This document shows positions 16,931 to 24,728 of a stretch of 42,682 nt of DNA, piece by piece. The notes under the pieces are model-generated. The model saw only the letters and a program-made list of their open reading frames with translations, was not told where the DNA came from and made no database searches. Positions within the stretch are counted from its first letter, which is position 1. Every line of letters starts with the position of its first letter. Source of the stretch: Eubacterium sp. (lineage in GTDB: Bacteria; Bacillota_A; Clostridia; Lachnospirales; Lachnospiraceae); the NCBI GenBank assembly GCA_023663915.1, contig JAMPGN010000003.1:1-42682 (forward strand). Direction: 5' to 3'. The position numbers and the translations under genes were made by a program.

Positions 16931-17602
16931 GTGGAACGGGTGATATGTTTGGCAATGGGATATGTGTTTGGTCTGTTTCAGACAGCATATATTTACGGAA
17001 AGCTACATGGAATTGACATTAGAAATTACGGGAGCGGCAATGCCGGCACGACCAACACGTTAAGGGTGCTGGGGATGAAGGCGGGACTGCTTGTGCTTTG
17101 TGGGGATATTCTGAAATGCATACTGGCAGTTGTGGCGACGGGGCTTCTTTTTGGCAAAACGCATCCGGAGATGATCTATCTGCTGAAACTCTATGCGGCG
17201 GCGGGAGCGATCTTGGGACATAACTTTCCGTTCTATCTGCATTTCAAGGGAGGCAAGGGAATTGCGGCAACGGCAGGGCTGATACTTTCTTTTCATCCGT
17301 ATTTAATTCCGATGGGCGTGATCCTGTTTTTCGGGACGTTTTTTACGACGCATTATGTATCGCTGGGGTCGCTTTTGGTATATGCGGGATTCATGATTGA
17401 GATGGTTGTGCTGGGACAGATGGGCTTTTTCGGGATGTCACAGGGATTGTTAGTGGAAATGTATGTCATAGCAGGTGCGCTTACGGTTATGGCATACTGG
17501 AAACATAAGGACAATATCAAGAGGCTGCTTAGCGGGACGGAGCGCAAGACCTACTTAAGCCACAAGAATAAGGAAGAGGCGAAGGAGGAGCAAAATGGCT
17601 GA
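16931..17602 (+). CDS. plsY: Acyl-phosphate:glycerol-3-phosphate acyltransferase PlsY
   Basis: A 223-residue integral membrane enzyme that adds the first acyl chain to glycerol 3-phosphate. The three conserved loops are seen: GSGNAGTTNTLRVLG (about residue 37), GHNFPFYLHFKGGKGIAAT (about 96) and GSLLVYAG (about 147), between about five hydrophobic spans. The start is GTG at 16931, two bases after der. Its last 8 bases overlap gpsA, which makes its substrate, so the pair forms one pathway unit. Confidence 0.93.
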   Translation: MERVICLAMGYVFGLFQTAYIYGKLHGIDIRNYGSGNAGTTNTLRVLGMKAGLLVLCGDILKCILAVVATGLLFGKTHPEMIYLLKLYAAAGAILGHNFPFYLHFKGGKGIAATAGLILSFHPYLIPMGVILFFGTFFTTHYVSLGSLLVYAGFMIEMVVLGQMGFFGMSQGLLVEMYVIAGALTVMAYWKHKDNIKRLLSGTERKTYLSHKNKEEAKEEQNG

Positions 17603-18614
17603 TATCGGTGTTATAGGAGCCGGGAGCTGGGGAACTGCACTGGCACTTTTATTGTATCAAAATGGACATCGCGTGACGGTATGGTCGATCATGGAAGCAG
17701 AAATTGAGATGCTTCAGAACGAGCGTGAGCACAAGGAGAAGCTTCCGGGCGTAAAACTGCCGCAGGATATGGAGTTTACGACGGATCTACAGGCGGCTGT
17801 GACGGGCAAGGATGTTCTGGTGCTGGCGGTGCCGTCCCCATTTACGCGGAGCACCTCACATAATATGCAGCCCTATATACAGGAGGGACAGCTTATCATC
17901 AATGTGGCGAAAGGCATCGAGGAGAATACACTGCTTACCTTGTCACAGATTATAGAGGAGGAGATCCCGCAGGCGGAAGTTGCGGTCCTCTCCGGTCCGT
18001 CCCATGCAGAAGAAGTGGGCAGGGGAATCCCGACAACGATTGTCGTAGGTGCGAAAAAGAAGGCTACGGCGGAGTATCTGCAGAATATTTTTATGAACGA
18101 GGTGTTCCGGGTATATATCAGCCCTGACATACTGGGGATTGAACTTGGCGCAGCGCTCAAGAACGTGGTTGCGCTGGCGGCAGGTATCGCTGACGGGCTC
18201 GGTTACGGGGACAATACGAAAGCAGCGTTGATTACCAGAGGCATTACTGAGATCGGAAGGCTGGGCGTGGCGATGGGCGGCAAGCTGGAAACCTTCTGCG
18301 GTCTGACCGGCATCGGGGATCTGATCGTCACCTGTGCTTCCATGCATTCTCGCAACCGGCGTGCCGGTATCCTGATCGGAAAAGGCTATACGATGCAGCA
18401 GGCGATGGACGAAGTCAAGATGGTGGTAGAAGGAGTCTATTCCGCGAAGGCGGCGATGGGGCTTGCAGAGAAATACGGCATACAGCTTCCCATCATCGAG
18501 CAGGTCAACGCGATACTGTTTGAAGGACAGCCGGCGGACGAGGCGGTGCGTAACTTAATGCTTCGGGACAAGAAAATAGAAAACCCACTGCTTCCGTGGG
18601 AAGACGAGAACTAA
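17595..18614 (+). CDS. gpsA: Glycerol-3-phosphate dehydrogenase [NAD(P)+]
   Basis: A 339-residue cytosolic enzyme reducing dihydroxyacetone phosphate to glycerol 3-phosphate for phospholipids. The N-terminal nucleotide fold has GAGSWGTALA; the catalytic Lys lies in ALKNVVALAAGIADGLGYGD, and FCGLTGIGDLIVTC is present. Length is normal. It starts inside the end of plsY (8-base overlap; ribosome site AAGGAGGAG within plsY), which implies translational coupling. A strong terminator overlaps the end. Confidence 0.96.
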   Translation: MADIGVIGAGSWGTALALLLYQNGHRVTVWSIMEAEIEMLQNEREHKEKLPGVKLPQDMEFTTDLQAAVTGKDVLVLAVPSPFTRSTSHNMQPYIQEGQLIINVAKGIEENTLLTLSQIIEEEIPQAEVAVLSGPSHAEEVGRGIPTTIVVGAKKKATAEYLQNIFMNEVFRVYISPDILGIELGAALKNVVALAAGIADGLGYGDNTKAALITRGITEIGRLGVAMGGKLETFCGLTGIGDLIVTCASMHSRNRRAGILIGKGYTMQQAMDEVKMVVEGVYSAKAAMGLAEKYGIQLPIIEQVNAILFEGQPADEAVRNLMLRDKKIENPLLPWEDEN

Positions 18615-18639
18615 AAAACAGGGCGTTTGCCCTGTTTTT
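18614..18639. terminator. Bidirectional intrinsic terminator between gpsA and metF
   Basis: AAAAACAGGGC (18614-18624) and GCCCTGTTTTT (18629-18639) form a perfect 11-base stem with a GTTT loop. T-rich on the right for gpsA and A-rich on the left, it can serve both converging genes. Confidence 0.92.
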
Positions 18640-18649
18640 GTTATAGCAT

Positions 18650-18712
18650 AAATCGAGTTTGCGCAGCGTAAGCAAGCAAATCTCGCAAACGAGCGTCAGC
18701 TCGATTTTTTTA
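18650..18712 (-). repeat. Modular 3'-end repeat, copy C (shorter, related)
   Basis: Read on the minus strand it begins at the TAA of metF: TAAAAAAATCGAGC, then GTTTGCGAGATT (also found at 34477-34491 in copy B) and a closing GCAAACTCGATTTATGC, similar to GCGAACTCGAAATAAGC in copy B. Outer arms AAATCGAG (18650-18657) and CTCGATTT (18700-18707) pair. On the plus strand CGAGC-GTCA-GCTCG (18690-18703) followed by T at 18705-18711 also looks like a second terminator for gpsA. Relation to copies A and B is likely but not certain. Confidence 0.5.
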
Positions 18713-19552
18713 GATCATACTGCATATTTCCGTGGTAGTCTTAATCTTATTCATGGAATAGATATGAATGCCGTCCACACCATGTTCTTTGAGATCACGG
18801 ATCTGGCGCACCGCATAATCGATTCCCGCTTTGCGCATATCTTCTTTGTTCTCGCCGTAGGTCGCTATGAGGTCGGCAAGTTCCTTGGGGACGGACGAGC
18901 CGGAGAGTGATACAGTCGTTCCAAGCTGCTTCGCCGTGGTGATCGGCATGATGCCCGCATGGATCGGGACGGTGATGTCCATAGCCCTAGCCTTTTCCAG
19001 GAAACGATAGAAAAATTCATTGTCAAAAAACATCTGTGTGATCAAGGAACTTGCTCCGGCATCAACCTTTTCTTTCAGGTGGCGAAGGTCTTCTTCCATG
19101 CTGGGGGATTCAAAATGTTTCTCCGGATAGCACGCACCAAAGATGCACAGATCCGTATGTTCTTTCAGATACCGCACGAGATCTGTGGCATAATAAAATT
19201 CTCGCTGGTTGAACTGTTCGTCGGTCATGGATTGTGGTCTGTCGCCGCGAAGCGCAAGGACATGACTGATTCCGGCTTCTTTTAGGGCAGCGCAGTTGCG
19301 GTCAAGGTCTTCTTTGGTAAACCCGACGCAGGTAATGTGCGCCACCGCGTCGATTTCTAACTCTTTACGGATAAAGGAAGCGATCTCGATCGTTTTGCCG
19401 GCCCTTGAGCCGCCCGCGCCATAGGTACAACTGATAAAATCGGGGTTTAAACCGCCAAATTCTCTTAAAAGCTGATATACGTTATCAAATTCTTCATCTT
19501 TCTTTGGGGGAAATACTTCCAAGGAAAGATGTGTCTTAGGATCGTGTGACAT
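18710..19552 (-). CDS. metF: 5,10-methylenetetrahydrofolate reductase
   Basis: A 280-residue FAD-dependent TIM-barrel enzyme making 5-methyl-THF for methionine synthesis or the methyl branch of one-carbon metabolism. Seen: the N-terminal LSLEVFPPKKDEEF, DFISCTYGAGGSRAGKT, HVLALRGDRPQ and MFFDNEFFYRFL. The frame is open back to 19684, but AGGAGGAG on the minus strand precedes ATG at 19552, which is the start. No metV-like zinc partner is seen next to it. The gene ends inside repeat copy C. Confidence 0.94.
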   Translation of the reverse strand: MSHDPKTHLSLEVFPPKKDEEFDNVYQLLREFGGLNPDFISCTYGAGGSRAGKTIEIASFIRKELEIDAVAHITCVGFTKEDLDRNCAALKEAGISHVLALRGDRPQSMTDEQFNQREFYYATDLVRYLKEHTDLCIFGACYPEKHFESPSMEEDLRHLKEKVDAGASSLITQMFFDNEFFYRFLEKARAMDITVPIHAGIMPITTAKQLGTTVSLSGSSVPKELADLIATYGENKEDMRKAGIDYAVRQIRDLKEHGVDGIHIYSMNKIKTTTEICSMI

Positions 19553-19670
19553 AGGGTTTCTCCTCCTGTGATTCTTTCGTAACAGTCCGCCGTCCGGACT
19601 GCCGTCGGCAAAATCTATTAGAGACTGGCAGCGACAATGGATTTTGCACTCTTGATTTTGCACTTGAAAT

Positions 19671-19699
19671 ATCGTAACATACATTTATAAGATAGGCAA
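19671..19699 (-). promoter_or_regulatory. Probable promoter of metF
   Basis: On the minus strand TTGCCT (19699-19694), a 17-base spacer and TACGAT (19676-19671). The ~110-base leader holds one hairpin, CAGTCCG-CCGTC-CGGACTG (19583-19601), near the ribosome site; I do not recognise a SAM riboswitch in it. The rest of 19700-19880 contains no recognised gene. Confidence 0.55.
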
Positions 19700-19880
19700 G
19701 AAATGAAATTGCATGAAATGGCAGTCAGGTAATAGTTCAGTCGGGCCAGTGCATTTCCGCGCTGGGCGCGCCGAAAGGTAGCGCTTGGAAGAAAATGCCC
19801 GCCGCAAAGCGTGCCGGATACATGCAACAGGGAAGATGACTGGACTGTTATGTAGTAAAATACCGGAAAGGATCAGCAAT

Positions 19881-20705
19881 ATGAGTGAACAGAACAAGAA
19901 CTTTAACAGCACCTCAGACTATGTAGCGTCGAAACAGTTACTTGCGAGCGTCAATGTGGCGATCGCCCTGCAGAAACCCCTGTTAGTAAAGGGGGAACCC
20001 GGCACGGGCAAGACCATGCTGGCGCAGGCGATAGCTAATTCCCTCGGCAAGAAACTGATTATCTGGAATATCAAATCCACCACCAAAGCGCAGGACGGTC
20101 TGTATATGTACGACACGATACAGCGTCTATACGACGGACAGTTCGGAGAGGAAGGCGTGGACGATATCGCGCACTATATCAAGTTAGGGAAGCTGGGTGA
20201 GGCTTTTGACTCCGATGAACAGGTGATACTTCTGATCGATGAGATTGACAAGGCGGATCTGGAATTTCCCAATGACCTTCTGTGGGAGTTAGACCAGATG
20301 GAGTTTTATATCCATGAGACAAAGAGAACGATCAAGGCGAAACACAGACCGATCGTAATTATCACATCCAATGCGGAGAAAGAACTGCCGGATGCATTTC
20401 TGAGAAGATGTATTTTCCACTATATCGATTTTCCGGATCAGAATCTGATGGAAGAGATCGTGAGGACGCATTACCCCGATGTGGAGAACAAACTGCTTCA
20501 TGATGCGATGGAAGTCTTCTACTGGATACGTTCGATGAAAGATATCCGCAAGAAGCCGAGCACATCGGAATTAATCGACTGGATCAATGCCCTGCAGATC
20601 GGCGGTATTCCGACAGACAGATTACGTCAGGAGCTTCCTTTTATCGGTGTGGTCGTGAAGAAAGATGAAGATTTGGAGACGGTCAAAAACAAGAAAGATT
20701 TCTAA
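19881..20705 (+). CDS. MoxR-family AAA+ ATPase
   Basis: A 274-residue ATPase. Walker A is GEPGTGKTMLAQAIA (about residues 37-51) and Walker B is VILLIDEIDKADLEFPNDLL (about 115-134). Sensor 1 is in IIITSNAEKELPDAFLRRC, whose double Arg also serves as the arginine-finger region. The frame is open from 19785, but GGAAAGGA before ATG 19881 fixes the start. MoxR ATPases act with VWA proteins as chaperones that insert cofactors or activate complexes; the next gene, 11 bases on, is such a VWA protein. Their client is unknown. Confidence 0.9.
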   Translation: MSEQNKNFNSTSDYVASKQLLASVNVAIALQKPLLVKGEPGTGKTMLAQAIANSLGKKLIIWNIKSTTKAQDGLYMYDTIQRLYDGQFGEEGVDDIAHYIKLGKLGEAFDSDEQVILLIDEIDKADLEFPNDLLWELDQMEFYIHETKRTIKAKHRPIVIITSNAEKELPDAFLRRCIFHYIDFPDQNLMEEIVRTHYPDVENKLLHDAMEVFYWIRSMKDIRKKPSTSELIDWINALQIGGIPTDRLRQELPFIGVVVKKDEDLETVKNKKDF

Positions 20706-20716
20706 GAGGGCATTTT

Positions 20717-21913
20717 ATGTTTAGTAAATTCTTTTATACCTTGAAAGACAAAGGGCTGGACGTATCCTTGAGCGAATGGCTGACTTTGCAGGATGCATTG
20801 CAGCAAGGGCTGTGCAACAGCAGTCTGACGGAGTTTTATTACGTGTCGCGTATGATTCTGGTCAAGACGGAGACGGAATATGACAAATTTGATATGGCTT
20901 TTGATGAAGTGTTCAAGGGGATACAGTCTGAGAACGAAGTGAGCAAGAATATGATGAAATGGCTCGATAAGCCGGAGATGCAGGAAGTCTTCGAGGAGAT
21001 GCGCCATGAGATGAATCAGGAAGTAATCACGATCGACAAAGAGGACGTGGAGAACAAGTTCAAGGACAGACTGCGTGACCAGAATGAGGAGCATAACGGC
21101 GGAAGCCACTGGATCGGCACGATGGGAAAGACGTCTTTCGGTAATTTAGGCGGTAACATGGGCGGAATCCGGGTGGGCGGAACGACTGGCTACCAGTCTG
21201 CATTTCAGGTGATCGGTGCCAGAAAATACCGTGATTTCCGCAATGACAAGGTGTTAGATAACAGACAGTTTCAGATGGCGCTTCGCAAATTGCGCCAGTT
21301 CTCCGCCAAGCTGGATATTCCCAAGACGGAACTGGATATTAACGGCACGGTGGACGCTACCTGCAACAACGGCGGATGCCTGCAGATCGTGATGGAGAAG
21401 CCGCGCAAAAATGCGGTGAAACTGCTCCTGCTCATGGATTCGGGCGGAACCATGATTCCTTATACACAGCTTTTGAATGAGCTGTTCCATTCGGTGTACA
21501 AATCCAATCACTATAAAGATGTGAAGACGTATTTTTTTCACAACTGTATTTATTCTAATCTCTACAATACGCCGGAATGCGAGAACGGGGACTGGATTGA
21601 GACGGAGTGGATGTTCCGCAATCTGGACAGCGATTATAAGGTGATTATCGTGGGAGATGCGGCGATGGCGCCGGAAGAGTTATATTCCACCACGGGTAAC
21701 TATAGAGGTCCGAATGGCGGACTGTCTGGTATGGAATGGTTGATGTTAATGAAGCGACATTATAAGAAGATCGTGTGGCTGAATCCGAAGATGGCTCCCG
21801 GTCATGCGCCATGGCGGGAGGCGGAGACGGCGATCAAGGGGTTGCTTCCGATGTATAAGCTGACGGTGGACGGGTTAAATCAGGCAATGATCAAACTTAT
21901 GACAAACCGGTAA
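20717..21913 (+). CDS. VWA-domain protein of the CoxE type, partner of MoxR ATPase
   Basis: A 398-residue cytosolic protein. The N-terminal two-fifths is helical (SLSEWLTLQDALQQG), followed by a Gly-rich stretch (LGGNMGGIRVGGTTGY) and then the VWA-like fold from about residue 230. The metal-site motif reads LLMDSGGTM instead of the classical DxSxS, so metal binding may differ; this variant is usual in the CoxE-like group as I know it. YFFHNCIYSNLYN and VIIVGDAAMAPEEL follow. Being coupled to the MoxR ATPase, it likely forms a two-part chaperone. Confidence 0.87.
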   Translation: MFSKFFYTLKDKGLDVSLSEWLTLQDALQQGLCNSSLTEFYYVSRMILVKTETEYDKFDMAFDEVFKGIQSENEVSKNMMKWLDKPEMQEVFEEMRHEMNQEVITIDKEDVENKFKDRLRDQNEEHNGGSHWIGTMGKTSFGNLGGNMGGIRVGGTTGYQSAFQVIGARKYRDFRNDKVLDNRQFQMALRKLRQFSAKLDIPKTELDINGTVDATCNNGGCLQIVMEKPRKNAVKLLLLMDSGGTMIPYTQLLNELFHSVYKSNHYKDVKTYFFHNCIYSNLYNTPECENGDWIETEWMFRNLDSDYKVIIVGDAAMAPEELYSTTGNYRGPNGGLSGMEWLMLMKRHYKKIVWLNPKMAPGHAPWREAETAIKGLLPMYKLTVDGLNQAMIKLMTNR

Positions 21914-21923
21914 AAAATAACAG

Positions 21924-21952
21924 TTGACAAAACCAGCCAATTCATATAAATT
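21924..21952 (+). promoter_or_regulatory. Promoter of the tyrS T-box transcript
   Basis: A perfect TTGACA at 21924-21929 is followed by an A+T-rich -10 region, TATAAATT at 21945-21952 (spacer 15 to 17 depending on the hexamer chosen). It starts 10 bases after the VWA gene and leaves a leader of over 400 bases. Confidence 0.7.
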
Positions 21953-21959
21953 ATAGAAA

Positions 21960-22332
21960 GGCAAGTCAGTCTGTTTCTAGGCTTAGGCAATGCAGTCCGT
22001 CTTAGCAGACTCGACAATCTACAATTAATTTAGAAAGAAAAGCGATGATAAGAACAAGTAGCGGATGATGGAACGCACAGAAAGTAGCCGGTTGATGAGA
22101 GGCGCGCGGGAAGTTTTTTGCGAATACATCTTGGAGCTTCACGGCAGAATGGATATCCTAGTAGGTCGTGACGGGAACGCACGTTATAGCGGGAGAGTAT
22201 CAGGAAGAGATCATTGTAAGATATTTCGGAATCGTACTCGGCAAGGCAGGCAATGCGAATTGTCTGTGAAAATAGGTGGTACCACGAGAGTAACCTCGTC
22301 CTATGTGTCTGATGCACAGGACGAGGTTTTTT
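21960..22332 (+). promoter_or_regulatory. Tyrosine T-box riboswitch leader
   Basis: The leader carries the T-box core AGGTGGTACCACG (22274-22286), which pairs with the tRNA acceptor end, followed by a terminator hairpin. The proposed specifier codon is TAC (22125-22127) in GCGAATACATC, matching tyrosine and the downstream tyrosyl-tRNA synthetase. ACAAGTAGC and AAAGTAGCCGG upstream fit the Stem I region. Uncharged tRNA-Tyr should favour the antiterminator and so raise tyrS expression. The exact 5' end is estimated. Confidence 0.93.
22294..22332 (+). terminator. T-box-controlled attenuator hairpin of tyrS
   Basis: CCTCGTCCT (22294-22302) pairs perfectly with AGGACGAGG (22318-22326), with GTG/CAC extending it, followed by TTTTTT. 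The left arm overlaps the segment that would pair with the T-box to form the antiterminator. Confidence 0.93.
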
Positions 22333-22370
22333 GCGCGCAAGCGTAGATTTTAAAGAAAGGAAAAAGAACA

Positions 22371-23597
22371 ATGGGAATTTACGAAGAACTTCAGGCAAGA
22401 GGCCTTCTTGCACAATTAACGGACGCTGACGAAATCAGGGAACTGATTAACGGTGGAAAGGCAGTTTTCTATATCGGCTTCGACCCGACGGCGGACAGCC
22501 TGCATGTGGGACATTTTATGGCGCTGTGCCTCATGAAGAGGCTGCAGGAGGCGGGCAATAAGCCGATCGCCCTGCTCGGCGGCGGCACGGCGATGATTGG
22601 CGACCCTTCCGGCAGAACTGACATGCGCTCGATGATGACGAAAGAGACGATCGAGCATAACTGTGAATGTTTTAAGAAGCAGATGAGTCGTTTTATCGAC
22701 TTTTCCGAGGGCAGGGCATTGATGGTCAATAACGCAGACTGGCTTCTAAATCTAAATTATATCGAGTTTATCCGTGATATTGGAGCCTGTTTCAGCGTCA
22801 ACAACATGCTTCGTGCGGAGTGTTACAAGCAGAGGATGGAAAAGGGATTGAGCTTTTTGGAATTTAATTACATGATTATGCAGAGTTATGACTTCATGGA
22901 ATTATACAAGAGATACGGATGCAATATGCAGTTTGGTGGCGACGACCAGTGGAGCAACATGTTAGGAGGCACAGACTTAATCCGCCGTAAGCTTGGCAAG
23001 GACGCATATGCGATGACGATCACGCTCCTCATGAACTCCGAGGGTAATAAGATGGGAAAGACGCAGAAGGGCGCAGTATGGCTTGACCCGAATAAAACGA
23101 CGCCTTTTGAGTTTTACCAGTACTGGAGAAATGTGGCGGATGCAGACGTGCTCAAATGCCTGCGTATGCTGACCTTCCTGCCGCTTGAGCAGATTGACGA
23201 GATGGATCAATGGGAGGGCAGCCAGTTAAACAGGGCAAAAGAGATCCTTGCCTATGAGCTGACCAATCTCGTTCACGGGGAAGAGGAGGCAAAGAAAGCC
23301 GAGGAAGCGGCAAAAGCGCTTTTTGCAGGCGGAGGGAGTTCCGAGAATATGCCGACGGCGACATTGACGGACGATCAGTTTAAGGACGGAAGCATGGATA
23401 TTCTGGGTATTCTGGCGGCATCCGGGCTTGCAGCTTCGCGTTCCGAGGCGCGCCGTGCCGTGGAGCAGGGCGGTGTTACGGTCAAAAGCGAGAAAGTGAC
23501 GGATGTCAAAGCGTTTTATACGAAAGATATGATTGCCGCGGAAGAGTTTATTGTCAAAAAAGGGAAGAAGAGTTTTCGGAAAATTATTGTAGAATAG
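22371..23597 (+). CDS. tyrS: Tyrosyl-tRNA synthetase
   Basis: A 408-residue class I synthetase. The HIGH-type motif is HVGHFMALC (about residues 46-54), the tyrosine site contains [20 protein letters not shown], and the KMSKS-type motif is KMGKT (about 227-231). A C-terminal S4-like RNA-binding domain ([17 protein letters not shown]) is present. Length is normal. ATG 22371 follows GAAAGGAAAAA. Controlled by the T-box leader upstream. Confidence 0.96.
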   Translation: MGIYEELQARGLLAQLTDADEIRELINGGKAVFYIGFDPTADSLHVGHFMALCLMKRLQEAGNKPIALLGGGTAMIGDPSGRTDMRSMMTKETIEHNCECFKKQMSRFIDFSEGRALMVNNADWLLNLNYIEFIRDIGACFSVNNMLRAECYKQRMEKGLSFLEFNYMIMQSYDFMELYKRYGCNMQFGGDDQWSNMLGGTDLIRRKLGKDAYAMTITLLMNSEGNKMGKTQKGAVWLDPNKTTPFEFYQYWRNVADADVLKCLRMLTFLPLEQIDEMDQWEGSQLNRAKEILAYELTNLVHGEEEAKKAEEAAKALFAGGGSSENMPTATLTDDQFKDGSMDILGILAASGLAASRSEARRAVEQGGVTVKSEKVTDVKAFYTKDMIAAEEFIVKKGKKSFRKIIVE

Positions 23598-23615
23598 AAA
23601 GTGGGGATAGGTACA

Positions 23616-24599
23616 ATGGAAAAGAAGACAAAACAAAGGACATTGATGTCGTACACACCGGAGATCAAAGTTGTGGATTGTACTCTGCGTGATGGCGGTC
23701 TGGTGAATGATTTCTTTTTTGAGGACGATTTCGTTAAAGCCTTATATCAGGCAAACATCAAGGCGGGCGTGGATTATATGGAATTTGGCTACAAGGCGTC
23801 CAAAGAGCTGTTTGATGTGAACAAGTTCGGCAAATGGAAATTCTGCGATGACAAAGACATCCGCGCGGTTGTGGGCGACAACAAAACGGATATGAAGATC
23901 GCGGTGATGGCGGATGTGGGACGTTGCGATTTCAAGAAAGATATCTTAAATAAGAAGGACAGTCCAGTCGATCTGGTGCGCGTCGCGACCTATATCAATA
24001 CGATCCCGGCGGCGATGGAGATGATCGAGGATTGTACGAAAAAAGGATATGAGACGACGGTCAATATCATGGCGATCTCCAAATCAAATGACGTGGATAT
24101 CGATGCCGCGCTGGAACTTCTCTGCCAGAGCAGCGTAGGCACGATCTATCTCGTGGACAGCTACGGCTCGCTCTACCCGGAACAGGTCAGAAGACTGTCG
24201 GATAAATATCTGGAAATGGCGGATAAATATGATAAAAAGGTCGGCATACATGCACATAACAATCAACAGCTCGCTTTTGCCAATACGACAGAGGCGATCA
24301 TCAGAGGCGTCAGCTATCTGGATGCCACGGTCAGCGGCATGGGACGCGGATGCGGCAACTGTCCGAGTGAATTACTGCTGGGCTTTTTGAAGAATCCAAA
24401 GTACAGGATCAATTCGATTTTAAAGTTTATCGAACAGTATATTGTTCCGCTTCGGGAGTCGGGCGTAGTGTGGGGGTATGATGTGCCCTATCTTTTAACA
24501 GGTATCTTAAACCAGCACCCGAAAAATGCGATCCACTTTACAAAGGATAAGCGCACGGATTATAATGATTTCTATCTGGAGCTGCTGGATAATTTCTAA
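23616..24599 (+). CDS. DRE-TIM metallolyase-like aldolase (HMGL/4-hydroxy-2-oxovalerate aldolase type)
   Basis: A 327-residue TIM-barrel protein. The metal- and substrate-binding motif VVDCTLRDGGLVNDF lies near residue 20, later strands carry TIYLVDSYGSLYPEQVR and VGIHAHNNQQLAFANTTEAI, and ATVSGMGRGCGNCPSELLLG follows. These match DRE-TIM lyases that cleave or condense short keto-acids. No dehydrogenase partner is adjacent, so the substrate cannot be named. The frame opens at 23601 but GGGGATAGG before ATG 23616 suggests that start; ATG 23646 is another option. It lies 18 bases after tyrS, probably read from the same T-box transcript. Confidence 0.8.
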   Translation: MEKKTKQRTLMSYTPEIKVVDCTLRDGGLVNDFFFEDDFVKALYQANIKAGVDYMEFGYKASKELFDVNKFGKWKFCDDKDIRAVVGDNKTDMKIAVMADVGRCDFKKDILNKKDSPVDLVRVATYINTIPAAMEMIEDCTKKGYETTVNIMAISKSNDVDIDAALELLCQSSVGTIYLVDSYGSLYPEQVRRLSDKYLEMADKYDKKVGIHAHNNQQLAFANTTEAIIRGVSYLDATVSGMGRGCGNCPSELLLGFLKNPKYRINSILKFIEQYIVPLRESGVVWGYDVPYLLTGILNQHPKNAIHFTKDKRTDYNDFYLELLDNF

Positions 24600-24647
24600 G
24601 GGATTAGAACTGCGGTGTACTGATGAAGCGTGGAAATGAGGAAAAAC

Positions 24648-24728
24648 ATGAGAAGACTGAGCGATTTAGACGATGAGCTTCTTGATCTTGACGAGGAAGC
24701 TGAGGATTACGACGACGATTGGGTATAA
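24648..24728 (+). other. Short acidic reading frame, likely the displaced true start of the GH25 gene
   Basis: ATG 24648 has a good ribosome site (GAGGA, 24638-24642) and encodes 26 residues, MRRLSDLDDELLDLDEEAED followed by YDDDWV, before TAA at 24726. The GH25 frame, one base ahead, covers the same DNA with an unlikely N-terminus and continues as KKEKSHRKERVYKKR. Joining the two by a +1 shift would give a continuous charged cytoplasmic head. Either a mutation, a sequence error or programmed frameshifting could explain it. Confidence 0.6.

Noticed and set aside
15933..16988. 351-codon open frame on the minus strand opposite der
   Set aside because: The plus strand encodes complete Der with all GTPase motifs; the opposite frame shows no family motif and no ribosome site.
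19553..19700. SAM riboswitch in the metF leader
   Set aside because: No conserved SAM-I core was recognised and the one hairpin lacks a T-run.
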